Shown in pieces: positions 33,749 to 43,900 of a DNA stretch of 64,000 nucleotides. Position 1 is the first letter of the stretch. The number at the start of each line of letters is the position of its first letter. The stretch is from Variovorax sp. PBL-E5 (GTDB lineage: Bacteria > Pseudomonadota > Gammaproteobacteria > Burkholderiales > Burkholderiaceae_C). The translations under genes and the position numbers were made by a program. Below the pieces are notes generated by a model. That model was not told where the DNA came from. It saw only the letters and a program-made list of their open reading frames with translations, and did no database searches. The stretch spans positions 7,038 through 71,037 of the forward strand of contig NZ_LR594674.1 of the NCBI RefSeq assembly GCF_901827185.1, given 5' to 3'.

Positions 33749-35941
33749 GTGATCGCAAAGCACGTTTCCATGAAGACGGTGCAGAAGAGTGACTTCGCCG
33801 GTCTGGTGAAGTACATCACCGACGAACAGGCGAAGAACGAGCGCGTGGGCTACGTGGCTGTCACGAACTGCCACACAGACCGGCCCGAAGTGGCGATCAC
33901 CGAAGTCCTCAACACCCAGGCGCAAAACACCCGGTCGGGGGCCGACAAGACGTATCACCTGATCGTCAGCTTCCGGCCAGGCGAGCAACCCGACGACGCG
34001 ACCTTGAAGGCCATCGAGGCGCGGATATGCGAAGGGCTGGGGTTTGGCGAGCATCAGCGCGTCAGTGCCGTTCACCACGACACCGACAACCTGCACATTC
34101 ACATCGCCATCAACAAGATTCACCCAACGCGCTACACGATCCTGGAGCCATTCAACGCTTATCACACGCTCGGGCAGCTCTGCGAAAAGCTCGAACGCGA
34201 ATACGGCCTGGAGCGCGACAACCACCAGGGGAACAAGCTGGTATCGGAGGGCCGCGCCCAAGACATGGAGCGGCATGCAGGCGTCGAAAGCCTGCAGGGC
34301 TGGGTCAAGCGCGAATGCGCCGCAGACATGCAGGCCGCGCAGTCGTGGGAGGCTCTGCACCAGGTCATGCGGGACAACGGCCTGGAGCTGCGCGAGCGCG
34401 GCAATGGGTTCGTGATCCAAGCCGCTGACGGCCTTGCCGTCAAGGCCAGTTCCATCGGCCGCGAATTCTCCAAGGCCAAGCTGGAAGAAAGGCTGGGCAC
34501 CTTCGAGCCATCGGCCGAGCACTTGGAGCGCGCAGCGCAGAAGCCGCGCAAACAGTACGACAAGAAGCCGGTGCGGTCCCGTGTCAACACGGTAGAGCTG
34601 CACGCGAAGTACAAGGCCGATCAACTCACCATCAGCGGATCGCGCACGGCCGAATGGGAGAAGGCGAGGGCGAAGAAAGACCGCCTCATTGAAGCCGCGA
34701 AGCGTAGCGGGCGGCTCAAGCGTTCGACCATCAAGCTGATTTCAGGGGCCGGCGTGGGCAAGAAGCTGATGTATTCGGCCACCAGCAAGACCATGAAATC
34801 CGAGATCGAGAAGATCAACAAGCAGTACCTCAAGGAACGGCAAGAGATACATGAGAAGTACCAGCGCCGTGCGTGGGCCGATTGGCTGCGCGCCAAGGCC
34901 GCAGAGGGCGACCAGGAGGCGCTAGGGGCGCTGCGCGCCCGCGATGCTGCCCAGGGCCTCAAGGGCAACACCGTGGCCGGCACGGGGCCGCTGCGGCCCC
35001 AGGCGGCCGCTGCAGAGCAGGACAGCGTGACGAAGAAGGGCACGATCATCTATCGCGTCGGCCCTACCGCCGTCCGCGACGATGGCGACCGCCTGAAAGT
35101 CTCGCGCGGGGCCGACCAGGACGGCATGCAGGCCGCGTTGCGCATGGCAATGGATCGCTACGGCGACCGCATCAGCGTCGGCGGCACGCCGGCATTCAAA
35201 GAGCAGATCGCCCAAGCGGCGGCGGCCTCGAAATTACCCATCACCTTTGACGACGACGCCCTGGAGCGCCGCCGTCAAGAACTATTGACCCAAGCAACCA
35301 CGAAGGAGAACGACCATGACCGAACCGACCGAGGACGAGCTGCTGGAGGCGGCATTAGCGGCAGTGGACCAGCCATTGCCGCAATCCCCGGAGCCGCCCG
35401 AGCCGGACAGCCACGAGCCGCCGCAGCCGGACGGACCACCAAGCCCAACGTTGGCCGCGTTGGACGAAAGCCGCCGCCCCAAAGCCAAAACCGTCTGCGA
35501 AGACTGTCCCAACTCGGTGTGGTTCAGCTCGCCAGCGGAAGTGAAGTGCTATTGCCGCGTCATGTTCCTGGTGACGTGGAGCAACAAGGAGCCAAACCAG
35601 TTGACGGCCTGCGACGGGATATTTTTGGGCCAGGAAGACTAAGCCCGCAGGTTGCCGCTGCCGCCGACAAATACATAGCGGAGCGGGAGGGCAAGCGCCT
35701 TAAAGGATTCGATATACCGAAGCACTCCCGCTATACTGACGGGCAGGACGGGGCCGCGACTTTCGCCGGCATCCGCCAGGTCGAGGGGCAATCACTGGCC
35801 CTTCTGACACGCGGCGAGGAAGTCATGGTGCTGCCAGTTGATGAGCCGACCGCACGACGCCTCAAGCGCCTTGCCGTTGGTGATGCCATCACCGTGACCC
35901 CCCAGGGTTCCATCAAAACGACGAAAGGACGTAGCAGATGA
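33749..35941 (+). CDS. traI: TraI relaxase (MOBP)
   Basis: A 730-aa relaxase. With the start at GTG 33749 (MIAKHVSMKTVQKSDF) the catalytic tyrosine is Tyr22, as in RP4 TraI, which supports this start over longer frames. The HUH metal site lies in VHHDTDNLHIHIAINK (about residues 107-122). It cuts nic, stays on the 5' end, and pilots the strand. The C-terminal half is charged and helical with the traH frame overlapping it near 35316-35642. ATGA overlap with traG. Confidence 0.96.
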   Translation: MIAKHVSMKTVQKSDFAGLVKYITDEQAKNERVGYVAVTNCHTDRPEVAITEVLNTQAQNTRSGADKTYHLIVSFRPGEQPDDATLKAIEARICEGLGFGEHQRVSAVHHDTDNLHIHIAINKIHPTRYTILEPFNAYHTLGQLCEKLEREYGLERDNHQGNKLVSEGRAQDMERHAGVESLQGWVKRECAADMQAAQSWEALHQVMRDNGLELRERGNGFVIQAADGLAVKASSIGREFSKAKLEERLGTFEPSAEHLERAAQKPRKQYDKKPVRSRVNTVELHAKYKADQLTISGSRTAEWEKARAKKDRLIEAAKRSGRLKRSTIKLISGAGVGKKLMYSATSKTMKSEIEKINKQYLKERQEIHEKYQRRAWADWLRAKAAEGDQEALGALRARDAAQGLKGNTVAGTGPLRPQAAAAEQDSVTKKGTIIYRVGPTAVRDDGDRLKVSRGADQDGMQAALRMAMDRYGDRISVGGTPAFKEQIAQAAAASKLPITFDDDALERRRQELLTQATTKENDHDRTDRGRAAGGGISGSGPAIAAIPGAARAGQPRAAAAGRTTKPNVGRVGRKPPPQSQNRLRRLSQLGVVQLASGSEVLLPRHVPGDVEQQGAKPVDGLRRDIFGPGRLSPQVAAAADKYIAEREGKRLKGFDIPKHSRYTDGQDGAATFAGIRQVEGQSLALLTRGEEVMVLPVDEPTARRLKRLAVGDAITVTPQGSIKTTKGRSR
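35316..35642 (+). CDS. traH: TraH-like relaxosome protein encoded inside traI
   Basis: A 108-aa very acidic, Pro-rich N-terminal half (ELLEAALAAVDQPLPQSPEP) and a Cys-containing C-terminal part (VCEDCPNSVWF, CYCRVMF). It lies entirely within traI in another frame, as traH does in RP4, where the acidic TraH stabilises the TraI-TraJ-oriT complex. It has a real ribosome site (aaggaga) before ATG 35316. The assignment to traH rather than traX is by position and acidity. Confidence 0.7.
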   Translation: MTEPTEDELLEAALAAVDQPLPQSPEPPEPDSHEPPQPDGPPSPTLAALDESRRPKAKTVCEDCPNSVWFSSPAEVKCYCRVMFLVTWSNKEPNQLTACDGIFLGQED

Positions 35942-37851
35942 CAAAAGACAGGTTCAACAACGCGGTAGGGCCGCAGGTACGCGCCGAGAAGGAGGGGCCT
36001 GGCAAGGTCATCCCGGCGCTGGCCGTGCTGTCCCTTGGCGGCGGATTGCAGGCTGCTACGCAGTTCTTCGCCCATGACTTCAAGTACCAGGCCGCGCTTG
36101 GCGCGCACATCAACCACATTTACCCGCCGTGGGGAATCGTCCAGTGGGCCGGCAAGTGGTACGGCCAGTACCCCGACGCCTTCATGCGCGCCGGAAGCAT
36201 CGGCGTCACGATTACCGGCGTTGGCCTCATCAGCCTGGTTGTCGCCAAGATGGTGCTGGCGAATTCATCGAAGGTGAACGAGTACCTGCACGGCTCGGCC
36301 CGCTGGGCGAACGTCAGGGACATTCAGGCGGCCGGCCTCATCCCGCGTGCGCGGTCGTTCTGGCAAACCATCACCGGCAAGGATGCGGCGGCCAGCTCAG
36401 GCGTCTACGTGGGCGCGTGGATCGACAAGAAGGGCAAGCAGCACTACTTGCGCCACAACGGGCCGGAGCATGTGCTTTGCTATGCGCCGACCCGTTCCGG
36501 CAAGGGCGTCGGCCTGGTGGTTCCTACGCTGCTGTCCTGGGGCCATAGCGCAGTCATCACCGACCTGAAAGGCGAGCTGTGGGCGCTGACGGCCGGATGG
36601 CGGCAGAAGCATGCGAAGAACAAGGTTCTGCGTTTCGAGCCGGCGACGGCCAGCGGTAGCGTTTGCTGGAACCCACTCGATGAAATCCGCCTTGGCACGG
36701 AAAACGAAGTGGGCGACGTGCAGAACCTCGCAACGCTGATCGTTGACCCGGACGGCAAGGGCCTCGAATCGCACTGGCAAAAGACCAGCCAGGCGCTGCT
36801 TGTCGGCGTGATCCTGCATGCGCTCTACAAGGCCAAGGCCGAAGGCACGCCGGCCACGCTGCCCGGCGTCGATGCCATGCTGGCCGACCCCAACCGCGAC
36901 ATTGGCGAGCTGTGGATGGAAATGACCACCTACAGCCACGTAGACGGCCAGGTCCACCCGGTTGTCGGCTCTGCCGCCCGCGACATGATGGACCGGCCCG
37001 ACGAGGAAGCAGGATCGGTGCTGTCCACCGCCAAGTCCTACTTGGCCCTGTACCGCGATCCCATCGTGGCCCGCAACGTGAGCAAGTCCGAATTCAAGAT
37101 CAAGGACTTGATGCACCACGACAACGCGGTGAGTCTCTACATCGTCACGCAGCCAAACGACAAGGCCCGCCTGCGGCCGTTGGTGCGGGTCATGGTGAAC
37201 ATGATCGTTCGCCTGCTGGCCGACAAGATGGACTTCGAGAACGGCCGTCCGGTGGCGCACTACAAGCACCGCATGCTGATGATGCTTGACGAGTTTCCCA
37301 GCCTGGGGAAGCTCGAAATCATGCAGGAGTCGCTGGCATTCGTGGCCGGCTACGGCATCAAGTGCTACCTGATTTGCCAGGACATTAACCAGCTCAAGAG
37401 CCGCGAAACCGGCTACGGCCACGACGAGAGCATCACGTCGAACTGCCACGTCCAGAACGCCTACCCACCGAACCGCGTTGAGACGGCCGAGCATCTTTCC
37501 AAGCTCACCGGCCAGACCACCGTAGCGAAGGAGCAGATCACCACCAGCGGCCGGCGCACGAGCGCTTTGCTGGGCCAGGTGTCGCGCACGATCCAGGAAG
37601 TTCAGCGCCCCTTGCTCACGCCCGATGAGTGCCTGCGCATGCCCGGCCCGGTGAAGACCGAGGGCGGCGACATTGCAAAGGCCGGCGACATGGTGGTGTA
37701 CGTCGCGGGCTATCCCGCGATCTACGGCAAGCAGCCACTGTATTTCCAAGACCCGACCTTTCAGGCGCGGGCGGCGATTCCCGCACCGAAGAACAGCGAC
37801 AAGCTGCGTAACAGCTTTGTCGCGCCCGCAGGGGAGGGGATCACGATATGA
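35938..37851 (+). CDS. traG: TraG type IV coupling protein (VirD4/TraD family)
   Basis: A 637-aa inner-membrane hexameric ATPase that links the relaxosome to the Trb channel. Two N-terminal membrane segments (about residues 20-45 and 83-105), Walker A YAPTRSGKGVGLVVP from residue 182, Walker B MLMMLDEFPSLG around residue 450. Length as in RP4 TraG. ATGA coupling to traI upstream and to traF downstream. Confidence 0.96.
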   Translation: MTKDRFNNAVGPQVRAEKEGPGKVIPALAVLSLGGGLQAATQFFAHDFKYQAALGAHINHIYPPWGIVQWAGKWYGQYPDAFMRAGSIGVTITGVGLISLVVAKMVLANSSKVNEYLHGSARWANVRDIQAAGLIPRARSFWQTITGKDAAASSGVYVGAWIDKKGKQHYLRHNGPEHVLCYAPTRSGKGVGLVVPTLLSWGHSAVITDLKGELWALTAGWRQKHAKNKVLRFEPATASGSVCWNPLDEIRLGTENEVGDVQNLATLIVDPDGKGLESHWQKTSQALLVGVILHALYKAKAEGTPATLPGVDAMLADPNRDIGELWMEMTTYSHVDGQVHPVVGSAARDMMDRPDEEAGSVLSTAKSYLALYRDPIVARNVSKSEFKIKDLMHHDNAVSLYIVTQPNDKARLRPLVRVMVNMIVRLLADKMDFENGRPVAHYKHRMLMMLDEFPSLGKLEIMQESLAFVAGYGIKCYLICQDINQLKSRETGYGHDESITSNCHVQNAYPPNRVETAEHLSKLTGQTTVAKEQITTSGRRTSALLGQVSRTIQEVQRPLLTPDECLRMPGPVKTEGGDIAKAGDMVVYVAGYPAIYGKQPLYFQDPTFQARAAIPAPKNSDKLRNSFVAPAGEGITI

Positions 37852-38384
37852 GCCGCTTGCTGAAACGGATCACCATCGGCACCGCCATCGGCGGCGCTGC
37901 CGTGCTCGCCTTGGGCGTTGCCTGCTATGCAGCCGGTGCCCGCGTCAACACCACGAAGAGCATTCCCGTCGGCCTCTATTGGGCAAGCAGCGCGCCGGTA
38001 GAGAAGGGCGCTTACGTCATGTTTTGCCCGCCGCAAGTCGGCGTGTTCGGTGACGCCAAGGAACGGGGCTACATCGGGGGCGGGTTCTGCCCTGGCGGCT
38101 ACGGCTACCTCATGAAAAAGGTTTTAGCCGCTAAAGCCGATGCCGTCACCGTGGCCGATGACGGCGTGCGAGTGAATGGCGCACTGCTGCCACTGAGCGC
38201 ACCGCTCAAGACCGACAAGGCTGGCCGGCCCTTGCCGCGCTACCAGACCAACAGCTACGAGCTGGGCAATTCCGAGGTGCTGCTTATGTCGGACGTGAGC
38301 GGCACATCGTTCGACGGCCGCTACTTCGGGCCGGTCAACGTTTCGCAAATCAAGACCGTGATCGTCCCGGTCATCACCTGGTAG
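37848..38384 (+). CDS. traF: TraF pilin-processing peptidase/cyclase
   Basis: A 178-aa signal-peptidase-like protein with an N-terminal membrane anchor (IGGAAVLALGVACYAAG). The catalytic residues of RP4 TraF (Ser37, Lys89, Asp155) correspond here to Ser38, Lys90 and Asp156, each shifted by one. It cleaves the TrbC C-terminus and joins the ends to make the cyclic pilin. A perfect KorB operator is embedded in its coding sequence at 38123-38135. Confidence 0.95.
   Translation: MSRLLKRITIGTAIGGAAVLALGVACYAAGARVNTTKSIPVGLYWASSAPVEKGAYVMFCPPQVGVFGDAKERGYIGGGFCPGGYGYLMKKVLAAKADAVTVADDGVRVNGALLPLSAPLKTDKAGRPLPRYQTNSYELGNSEVLLMSDVSGTSFDGRYFGPVNVSQIKTVIVPVITW
38123..38135. promoter_or_regulatory. KorB operator inside traF
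   Basis: TTTAGCCGCTAAA within codons for KVLAAK (residues 91-96). Intragenic; could mark an internal regulatory or partition-complex site. Confidence 0.85.
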
Positions 38385-38392
38385 GAGGCACC

Positions 38393-40585
38393 ATGCGTTT
38401 GTTCATTGCAGAAAAGCCCGACCTGGCGAAAGCCATTGTCGAAGGCTTGGGAGGCGGAAGCCGCAAGGACGGGTACTACGACTGCGGCGGCGACTATGTG
38501 GCCTGGTGCTACGGCCACATGCTGCAACTGCTGGACCCCGAGGACTACGACGAGCGATACAGCAAATGGAACATGGACGACCTGCCCATGTCCCATATTC
38601 CTTGGAAGAAGAAGCCCAGCGGTGACAAGGGCGCGAAGGACCAGCTCAAGGTCATTCTCGGCCTGTTGAAGAAAGCCAGCAGCGTCGTCAACGCTGGCGA
38701 CCCCGACGATGAAGGGCAGCTTCTTGTCGATGAAATCCTGGAGTACGCCGGCTGCACTCTTCCGGTGAAGCGGGTTCTCATCAACGACAACAACACCAAG
38801 GTTGTGCGCAAGGCGCTGGAGAGCATGCGCGACAACCGCGAGTTCGCCGGCCTGTCGGCCGCCGCCGAGGCCCGCAGCGTGGGCGACCAGCTCTACGGCT
38901 ACAACATGACCCGCGCCTACACCCTGGCGGCCCGCCAGAAGGGCTACCAGGGCGTCATGAGCGTGGGCCGGGTGCAGACCCCCATCGTCGGCCTTGTCGT
39001 GCGCCGCACGCGGGCATTCAAGGCCCACAAGAAGGCGTACTACTACAACGTCACCGGACGGTTTGAGGTCGAAGGCGTTGCCTTCCCTGCGCGGTATCAG
39101 ATCGTTGAAGCCGATCCAGTGGACGAGAAGGGCCGGCTGATCGAAGAGCAGCATGCCCAGGCCATCGCGGATGCCGTCAAGGGCAAGCCTGCGCGAATCG
39201 TCAGCGCCGACACCAAGCAGAAAGAACAGCATCCGCCCTTGCCTTACAACCTGTTGAAGCTGCAAACCGATGCCTCCCGCAAGTTCGGTTTCAAGCCCGA
39301 CCAGACCAAGGACATAACGCAGTCGCTGCGCGAAAAGCACAAGCTCATCACGTACAACCGCAGCGACTGCGAATACCTCAGCGACGAGCAGCACGGGGAC
39401 GCGCCGGGCGTGCTGGCGGCGATCACGCAGACCGCGCCCATGTTGGCCGCCGTTGCGCAGCGGGCCGATCCCTCGATCAAGAGCCGGGCCTTCAATTCGT
39501 CCAAGGTTTCCGCCCACCACGGGATCATTCCAACAGAGGCGACGGCGAACCTGGCGGCGTTGAGCGAGGGGGAACAGAAGATCTATTTGCTGATCGCCCG
39601 CGCCTACATCGCGCAGTTCTGGCCCAAGCACCAATACGACCAGACCGATGTGCTGGTGGAGTCCGAGGGGCACCGCTTCGCCGTGCGCTCCAACGTCACC
39701 ACGCGCCAAGGCTGGCTTGTTCTCTACAAGAACGACGCGGGCAATGAAGACCTGGAAGGCGACGAGAACGACCTGTCCATCGACATACGCACGCTGCGCG
39801 ACGGCCAGGCCGGCGTCTGCGTCGATGCCGAGGCCGCCAAGCAGGAAACGAAGCCGCAGCCGCTCTACACGATGGCGACCCTGCTAGGGGACTTGACCCG
39901 CGTTGCCAAGTACATCCGCGACGACCGCCTGCGCAAGCTGCTGCTGGAGAAGGACAAGGGCAAGGAAGGCGAGCATGGCGGCATCGGGACGCCGGCCACG
40001 CGAGACAGCATCATCGCCACGCTCTTCGAGCGCGCCTACCTGGTCGAGCAAGGCAAGAACATCGTGCCCACACCCACGGCCGAAGAGTTCTACGACGCCC
40101 TGCCCGACCAGGCCAAATTCCCCGACATGACCGCGCTCTGGCATGAGCAGCAGAAGGCCATCCAGGCCGGCCAGCGCGACACCGAATCATTCGTGCGCGA
40201 GCTGATGGACTACATCGCTGGCGAGGTGGCCGGCGTGAAGGAAAACGGGCTGGCAATCAAGGTTGACACGCACCCTTGCCCGCTCTGCGCCAAGCCGTTG
40301 CGCCGCATCAAGAAGAAGGAAAAGAACGAGTTCTTTTGGGGATGCACCGGCTTCGCCGATGGCTGCAAGTTCGTCTGCGAAGACAAGGCCGGCAAGCCCG
40401 TGCCGCGAGAGACGCCAAAGGTGTCGGAGCTGCACAAGTGCATGGCTTGCGGCAGCGGCTTGTCTAGGCGGGCCAGCACGAAGAAGAAAGGCATGTTCTG
40501 GTGGGGTTGCAGCAACTACCCGACATGCACACAGACCTATCCCGACATCAAGGGCAAGCCCGATTACAGCAAACCGAAGGAGTGA
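38393..40585 (+). CDS. traE: TraE topoisomerase III-like protein
   Basis: A 730-aa type IA topoisomerase homologue. N-terminal toprim ([27 protein letters not shown]), the [14 protein letters not shown] block, and active-site region [12 protein letters not shown] (catalytic Tyr near residue 321). Two C-terminal four-cysteine zinc ribbons (CPLC...[12 protein letters not shown]...CSNYPTC). Probably handles strand topology during transfer; not essential in RP4 in standard matings. Confidence 0.95.
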   Translation: MRLFIAEKPDLAKAIVEGLGGGSRKDGYYDCGGDYVAWCYGHMLQLLDPEDYDERYSKWNMDDLPMSHIPWKKKPSGDKGAKDQLKVILGLLKKASSVVNAGDPDDEGQLLVDEILEYAGCTLPVKRVLINDNNTKVVRKALESMRDNREFAGLSAAAEARSVGDQLYGYNMTRAYTLAARQKGYQGVMSVGRVQTPIVGLVVRRTRAFKAHKKAYYYNVTGRFEVEGVAFPARYQIVEADPVDEKGRLIEEQHAQAIADAVKGKPARIVSADTKQKEQHPPLPYNLLKLQTDASRKFGFKPDQTKDITQSLREKHKLITYNRSDCEYLSDEQHGDAPGVLAAITQTAPMLAAVAQRADPSIKSRAFNSSKVSAHHGIIPTEATANLAALSEGEQKIYLLIARAYIAQFWPKHQYDQTDVLVESEGHRFAVRSNVTTRQGWLVLYKNDAGNEDLEGDENDLSIDIRTLRDGQAGVCVDAEAAKQETKPQPLYTMATLLGDLTRVAKYIRDDRLRKLLLEKDKGKEGEHGGIGTPATRDSIIATLFERAYLVEQGKNIVPTPTAEEFYDALPDQAKFPDMTALWHEQQKAIQAGQRDTESFVRELMDYIAGEVAGVKENGLAIKVDTHPCPLCAKPLRRIKKKEKNEFFWGCTGFADGCKFVCEDKAGKPVPRETPKVSELHKCMACGSGLSRRASTKKKGMFWWGCSNYPTCTQTYPDIKGKPDYSKPKE

Positions 40586-40589
40586 TGAC

Positions 40590-40967
40590 ATGACCCAGCA
40601 AACCAACGACCAGGCCGCCGAAGTGATCCCGGCCATTGACGACGCCGCAGCCAGCGCGGAAGCCTTGCGCGAGAAGCTGACCGATGCACAGACGCCCGGC
40701 TACCAGGCCGAATTCGATCCCGACGAGGCCGACCGTGCCGGCGCGTTCGCAGAAGACGCCTTGAGCGAAGGCGATGCCCTCGCCAGCACCGACGACCTGG
40801 CCGACCTGGCCGGCGATGGGTCGCTGGAGCCGGCATTCCTTGACGATGACGGCCCGAGCGCAGACCTCCCGCGCATCGTCTCGACCACCAACGCCCGCAA
40901 GCTGTACGAGCTGCGCCCCGGCGAGTCGGTCGCCCAGGCCGCCGCACGCAAGGCCAAGGAGGGCTGA
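40590..40967 (+). CDS. traD: TraD small conjugal transfer protein
   Basis: A 125-aa acidic protein (many Asp/Glu, pI clearly low) between traE and traC, matching TraD of IncP-1 by position and length. Role undefined. ATG 40590 is chosen because the ATG at 40585 stops after two codons. It ends 3 bp before traC. Confidence 0.85.
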   Translation: MTQQTNDQAAEVIPAIDDAAASAEALREKLTDAQTPGYQAEFDPDEADRAGAFAEDALSEGDALASTDDLADLAGDGSLEPAFLDDDGPSADLPRIVSTTNARKLYELRPGESVAQAAARKAKEG

Positions 40968-40970
40968 TCC

Positions 40971-43900
40971 ATGCCCATCACGAAAGCCGAGGCGCAGGAG
41001 GTGACGCGGGCCTTTGTCCGCGACTACCCCGGCGCGCTTGAGCTGGCCTACAAATTCCGCGAGGACGCCGCCGAGCTGTACGGGCCGCGAGCCGCCGAAG
41101 TGCCCCAGGACATGAAAGGCGGCTACGTCCCGAAGGAGACGCAGCACGCCGGCCGTGCCTACCGTGGCCGCGTGGACGTGCCCCTGGCGAACGTGGAGGA
41201 TGCCGGCGACCTGCTGCTGACGCTGCGGCACGAGGTGTTGGGCCACTACGGAGCCAACACCTTCGCGCCGGCAGAGAAGCGTGCCTTGCTGGACGGCCTG
41301 GTGGCCGCCCGCGAGGAACCCAGCCTCAAACCGCTATGGGACGACATAGACCGGCGTTACGCCGGCTATCCCGTGGACGTGCGCGCCGAGGAAGTCTTTG
41401 CCCTGTACTGCGAGGGCATCGAGCCAAGCCATCACCAGGGCGCGGACCTCTTCGCCCAGGGCACAGACCAGGTGCGGCAGAAGGGCCAGCAGTCATTCGC
41501 GGAAACCTGCATCGCCCGCGTGCGGCCCATGCAGGCGGACGACTTGCACAACATCGTGTGCGTCGTCGCTCAGGGCCTGCACGACCGATCCAGGACGCAG
41601 CAGACCTTTCCGCAGATCAACGAGCTATTCAGAAGGGACGACAAGATGGAGCCGAAAAAGCCATTTCACGAGACAGTGGCCGAGAAGCTGATCGAGCAAT
41701 TGAAAGAGGGCACCGCTCCATGGCAAAAGCCGTGGGAGCCTGGTCAACCTGGTGCTTTCATTCCGACGAACCCGACCACCGGCAAGCGCTACCGGGGCAT
41801 CAACGCTATCCAGCTCATGAGCCAGGGCCACAGCGACCAGCGCTGGATGACCTACAAGCAGGCGGCTGCCGTTGGTGCCCAGGTGCGCAAGGGCGAGAAG
41901 GGAACGCCGATCCAATACTGGAAGTTCAGCGACGAGCAGATCAAGACCGACGCGGACGGCAAGCCCGTCCTTGATGCACAGGGCGAGCCGGTCAAGCAGT
42001 CGGTCAAGCTGGAGCGGCCGAGGGTGTTCTTTGCGACGGTGTTCAACGCCGAGCAGATCGACGGGCTTCCACCGCTGCAACCGCGCAAGCAACAGGATTG
42101 GACGGCCGTGGAGCGCGCCGAACACATCCTGCAGGCGTCCGGTGCCGTGATCCGCCACGGCGAGCAGAACCGGGCGTTCTACCGCCCGGCGACGGACAGC
42201 ATCCACATGCCCGACAAGGGGCAGTTCCCCACGGCCGACAACTACTACGCGACCGCGCTCCACGAGCTGGGCCACTGGACCGGCCACGAGTCGCGCCTTG
42301 ATCGAGACTTGTCCAATCCATTCGGGTCCGAGGGGTACGCCAAGGAAGAGCTGCGGGCGGAAATCGCCAGCATGATCTTGGGCGACGAGCTGGGCATCGG
42401 CCACGATCCCGGCCAGCACGTCGCCTATGTGGGTTCGTGGATCAAGGCGCTGCAGGACGATCCGCTGGAGATTTTCCGGGCCGCTGCAGATGCCGAGAAG
42501 ATTCAAGACTATGTGCTGGGCCTGGAGCAGCAACAGGTGCAGGAGCAGGACCAGCAGCAGCAGCGCCAGGCGCTGCCGGAGACACAAGCTGAAAGTGTTG
42601 TGGCCGCGCTGGAGTCGGCCGGCTGGGTGCGCAGCGATGGCGCTGCCATCGCGTCCAAGTCGTTCGATACGGTGAACGGTAAGAACGATGCACATGCGTT
42701 CATCACGGCCGGCGATGGCATCAACCGCACTTTGCAATTCCAGTACCTCAGCGAAGGGCGCAACGTGGTGGCGGCAGATGGCGCGCTCATTCCAGTAGGT
42801 GCGACGGCCGAGCAGGCCGCCCGAATTGCGACAGCCGCCGCCGCACGGGCCGATAAGTCGATTCAGGATTCCTACGGCGTCCGCGTTGCCGCCATGTTGG
42901 ACGAAGGGAAGCAGCAGGAGGCGAACATGCAAGCACAACAAGCCAAGCGGGCCGAGGCGGCCTACATCGAGCGCGTACTAGAAGCCGTCACGCGGGTGTC
43001 CGACCCGGCCGCCCTGCAGACGAGCGAGAAATTCGAGCTGGCCGAGCGGCGCAACGCCATCATCTTGACGGCCGACGCACGCACCATCAGCCCGGCATCG
43101 TTCCAGCAGAGCGCGAAGGAAGGCTTCGGCGTGGACATGCCGGCCGATTGGAACGGTCGAATCCATGTGCAGGGCAACGTGACGCAACAGATCGACGGCA
43201 AGCCTCACGTCGCCGCAGCACATTCCCTTGGCGTTGAACCGGAGTTCTTCGGGGTCTACGCGCAGCACGAGGACGGCACGCATCAGTGGCTGGCCGACTT
43301 CCCATCCGTCACCGAGGCCGACGAGCTGGCCGACCAGCTGCGCATGGTCGATGCCATTACCGAGCAGAACCCGCACGAGCAGGCGGCCAAGCTGGCCCGC
43401 GTGCTCGAAAACGCGGTGCGCCGCGACCCGAACAGCACGGACGAGCAAATTTCAGCCGCTAAAGAGGCCCGCAAGGATGCCGAGGGCGCGGCCATGCTCA
43501 ACGATGCCGACATGCAGCGCCGAATCGCCGAGTTCGAGCGGGAACGGGGCCAGCAGCAGGCCGCAGCGCCGGCAGCGCAGTCCCCGAGCCAGATCAAGGC
43601 CGAGGCCCAGGCGCAAAAGACCTTCATCCAAGTGCCCTACCGCGAGAAAGACGAGGCGAAGGCGCTGGGTGCGAAGTGGGACCGGCAGGAACAGTCCTGG
43701 TACGTTCCGGCCGGTGTCGCTGCAGGCCCCTTCGCAAAATGGGCGCAGGGGGCCGCTACGGCCGCCGTAGACGCGCCGCAGGCCGTGCAGACGACCGAAG
43801 GCCCCACCGTGGGCCGCAAAGCGGCCCAGGAGCGGGAATACCTGGCTGTTCCCTACGGCGAGCGCATCGCGGCCAAGGCGGCCGGCGCCGAGTGGGACAA

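Noticed and set aside
36397..37749. 450-codon open frame on the minus strand
   Set aside because: Antisense to traG with no recognisable motif.
38321..39709. 462-codon open frame on the minus strand
   Set aside because: Antisense to traE; shadow.
43450..43463. KorB-like TTTCAGCCGCTAAA inside traC
   Set aside because: Extra base breaks the palindrome; not counted as an operator.
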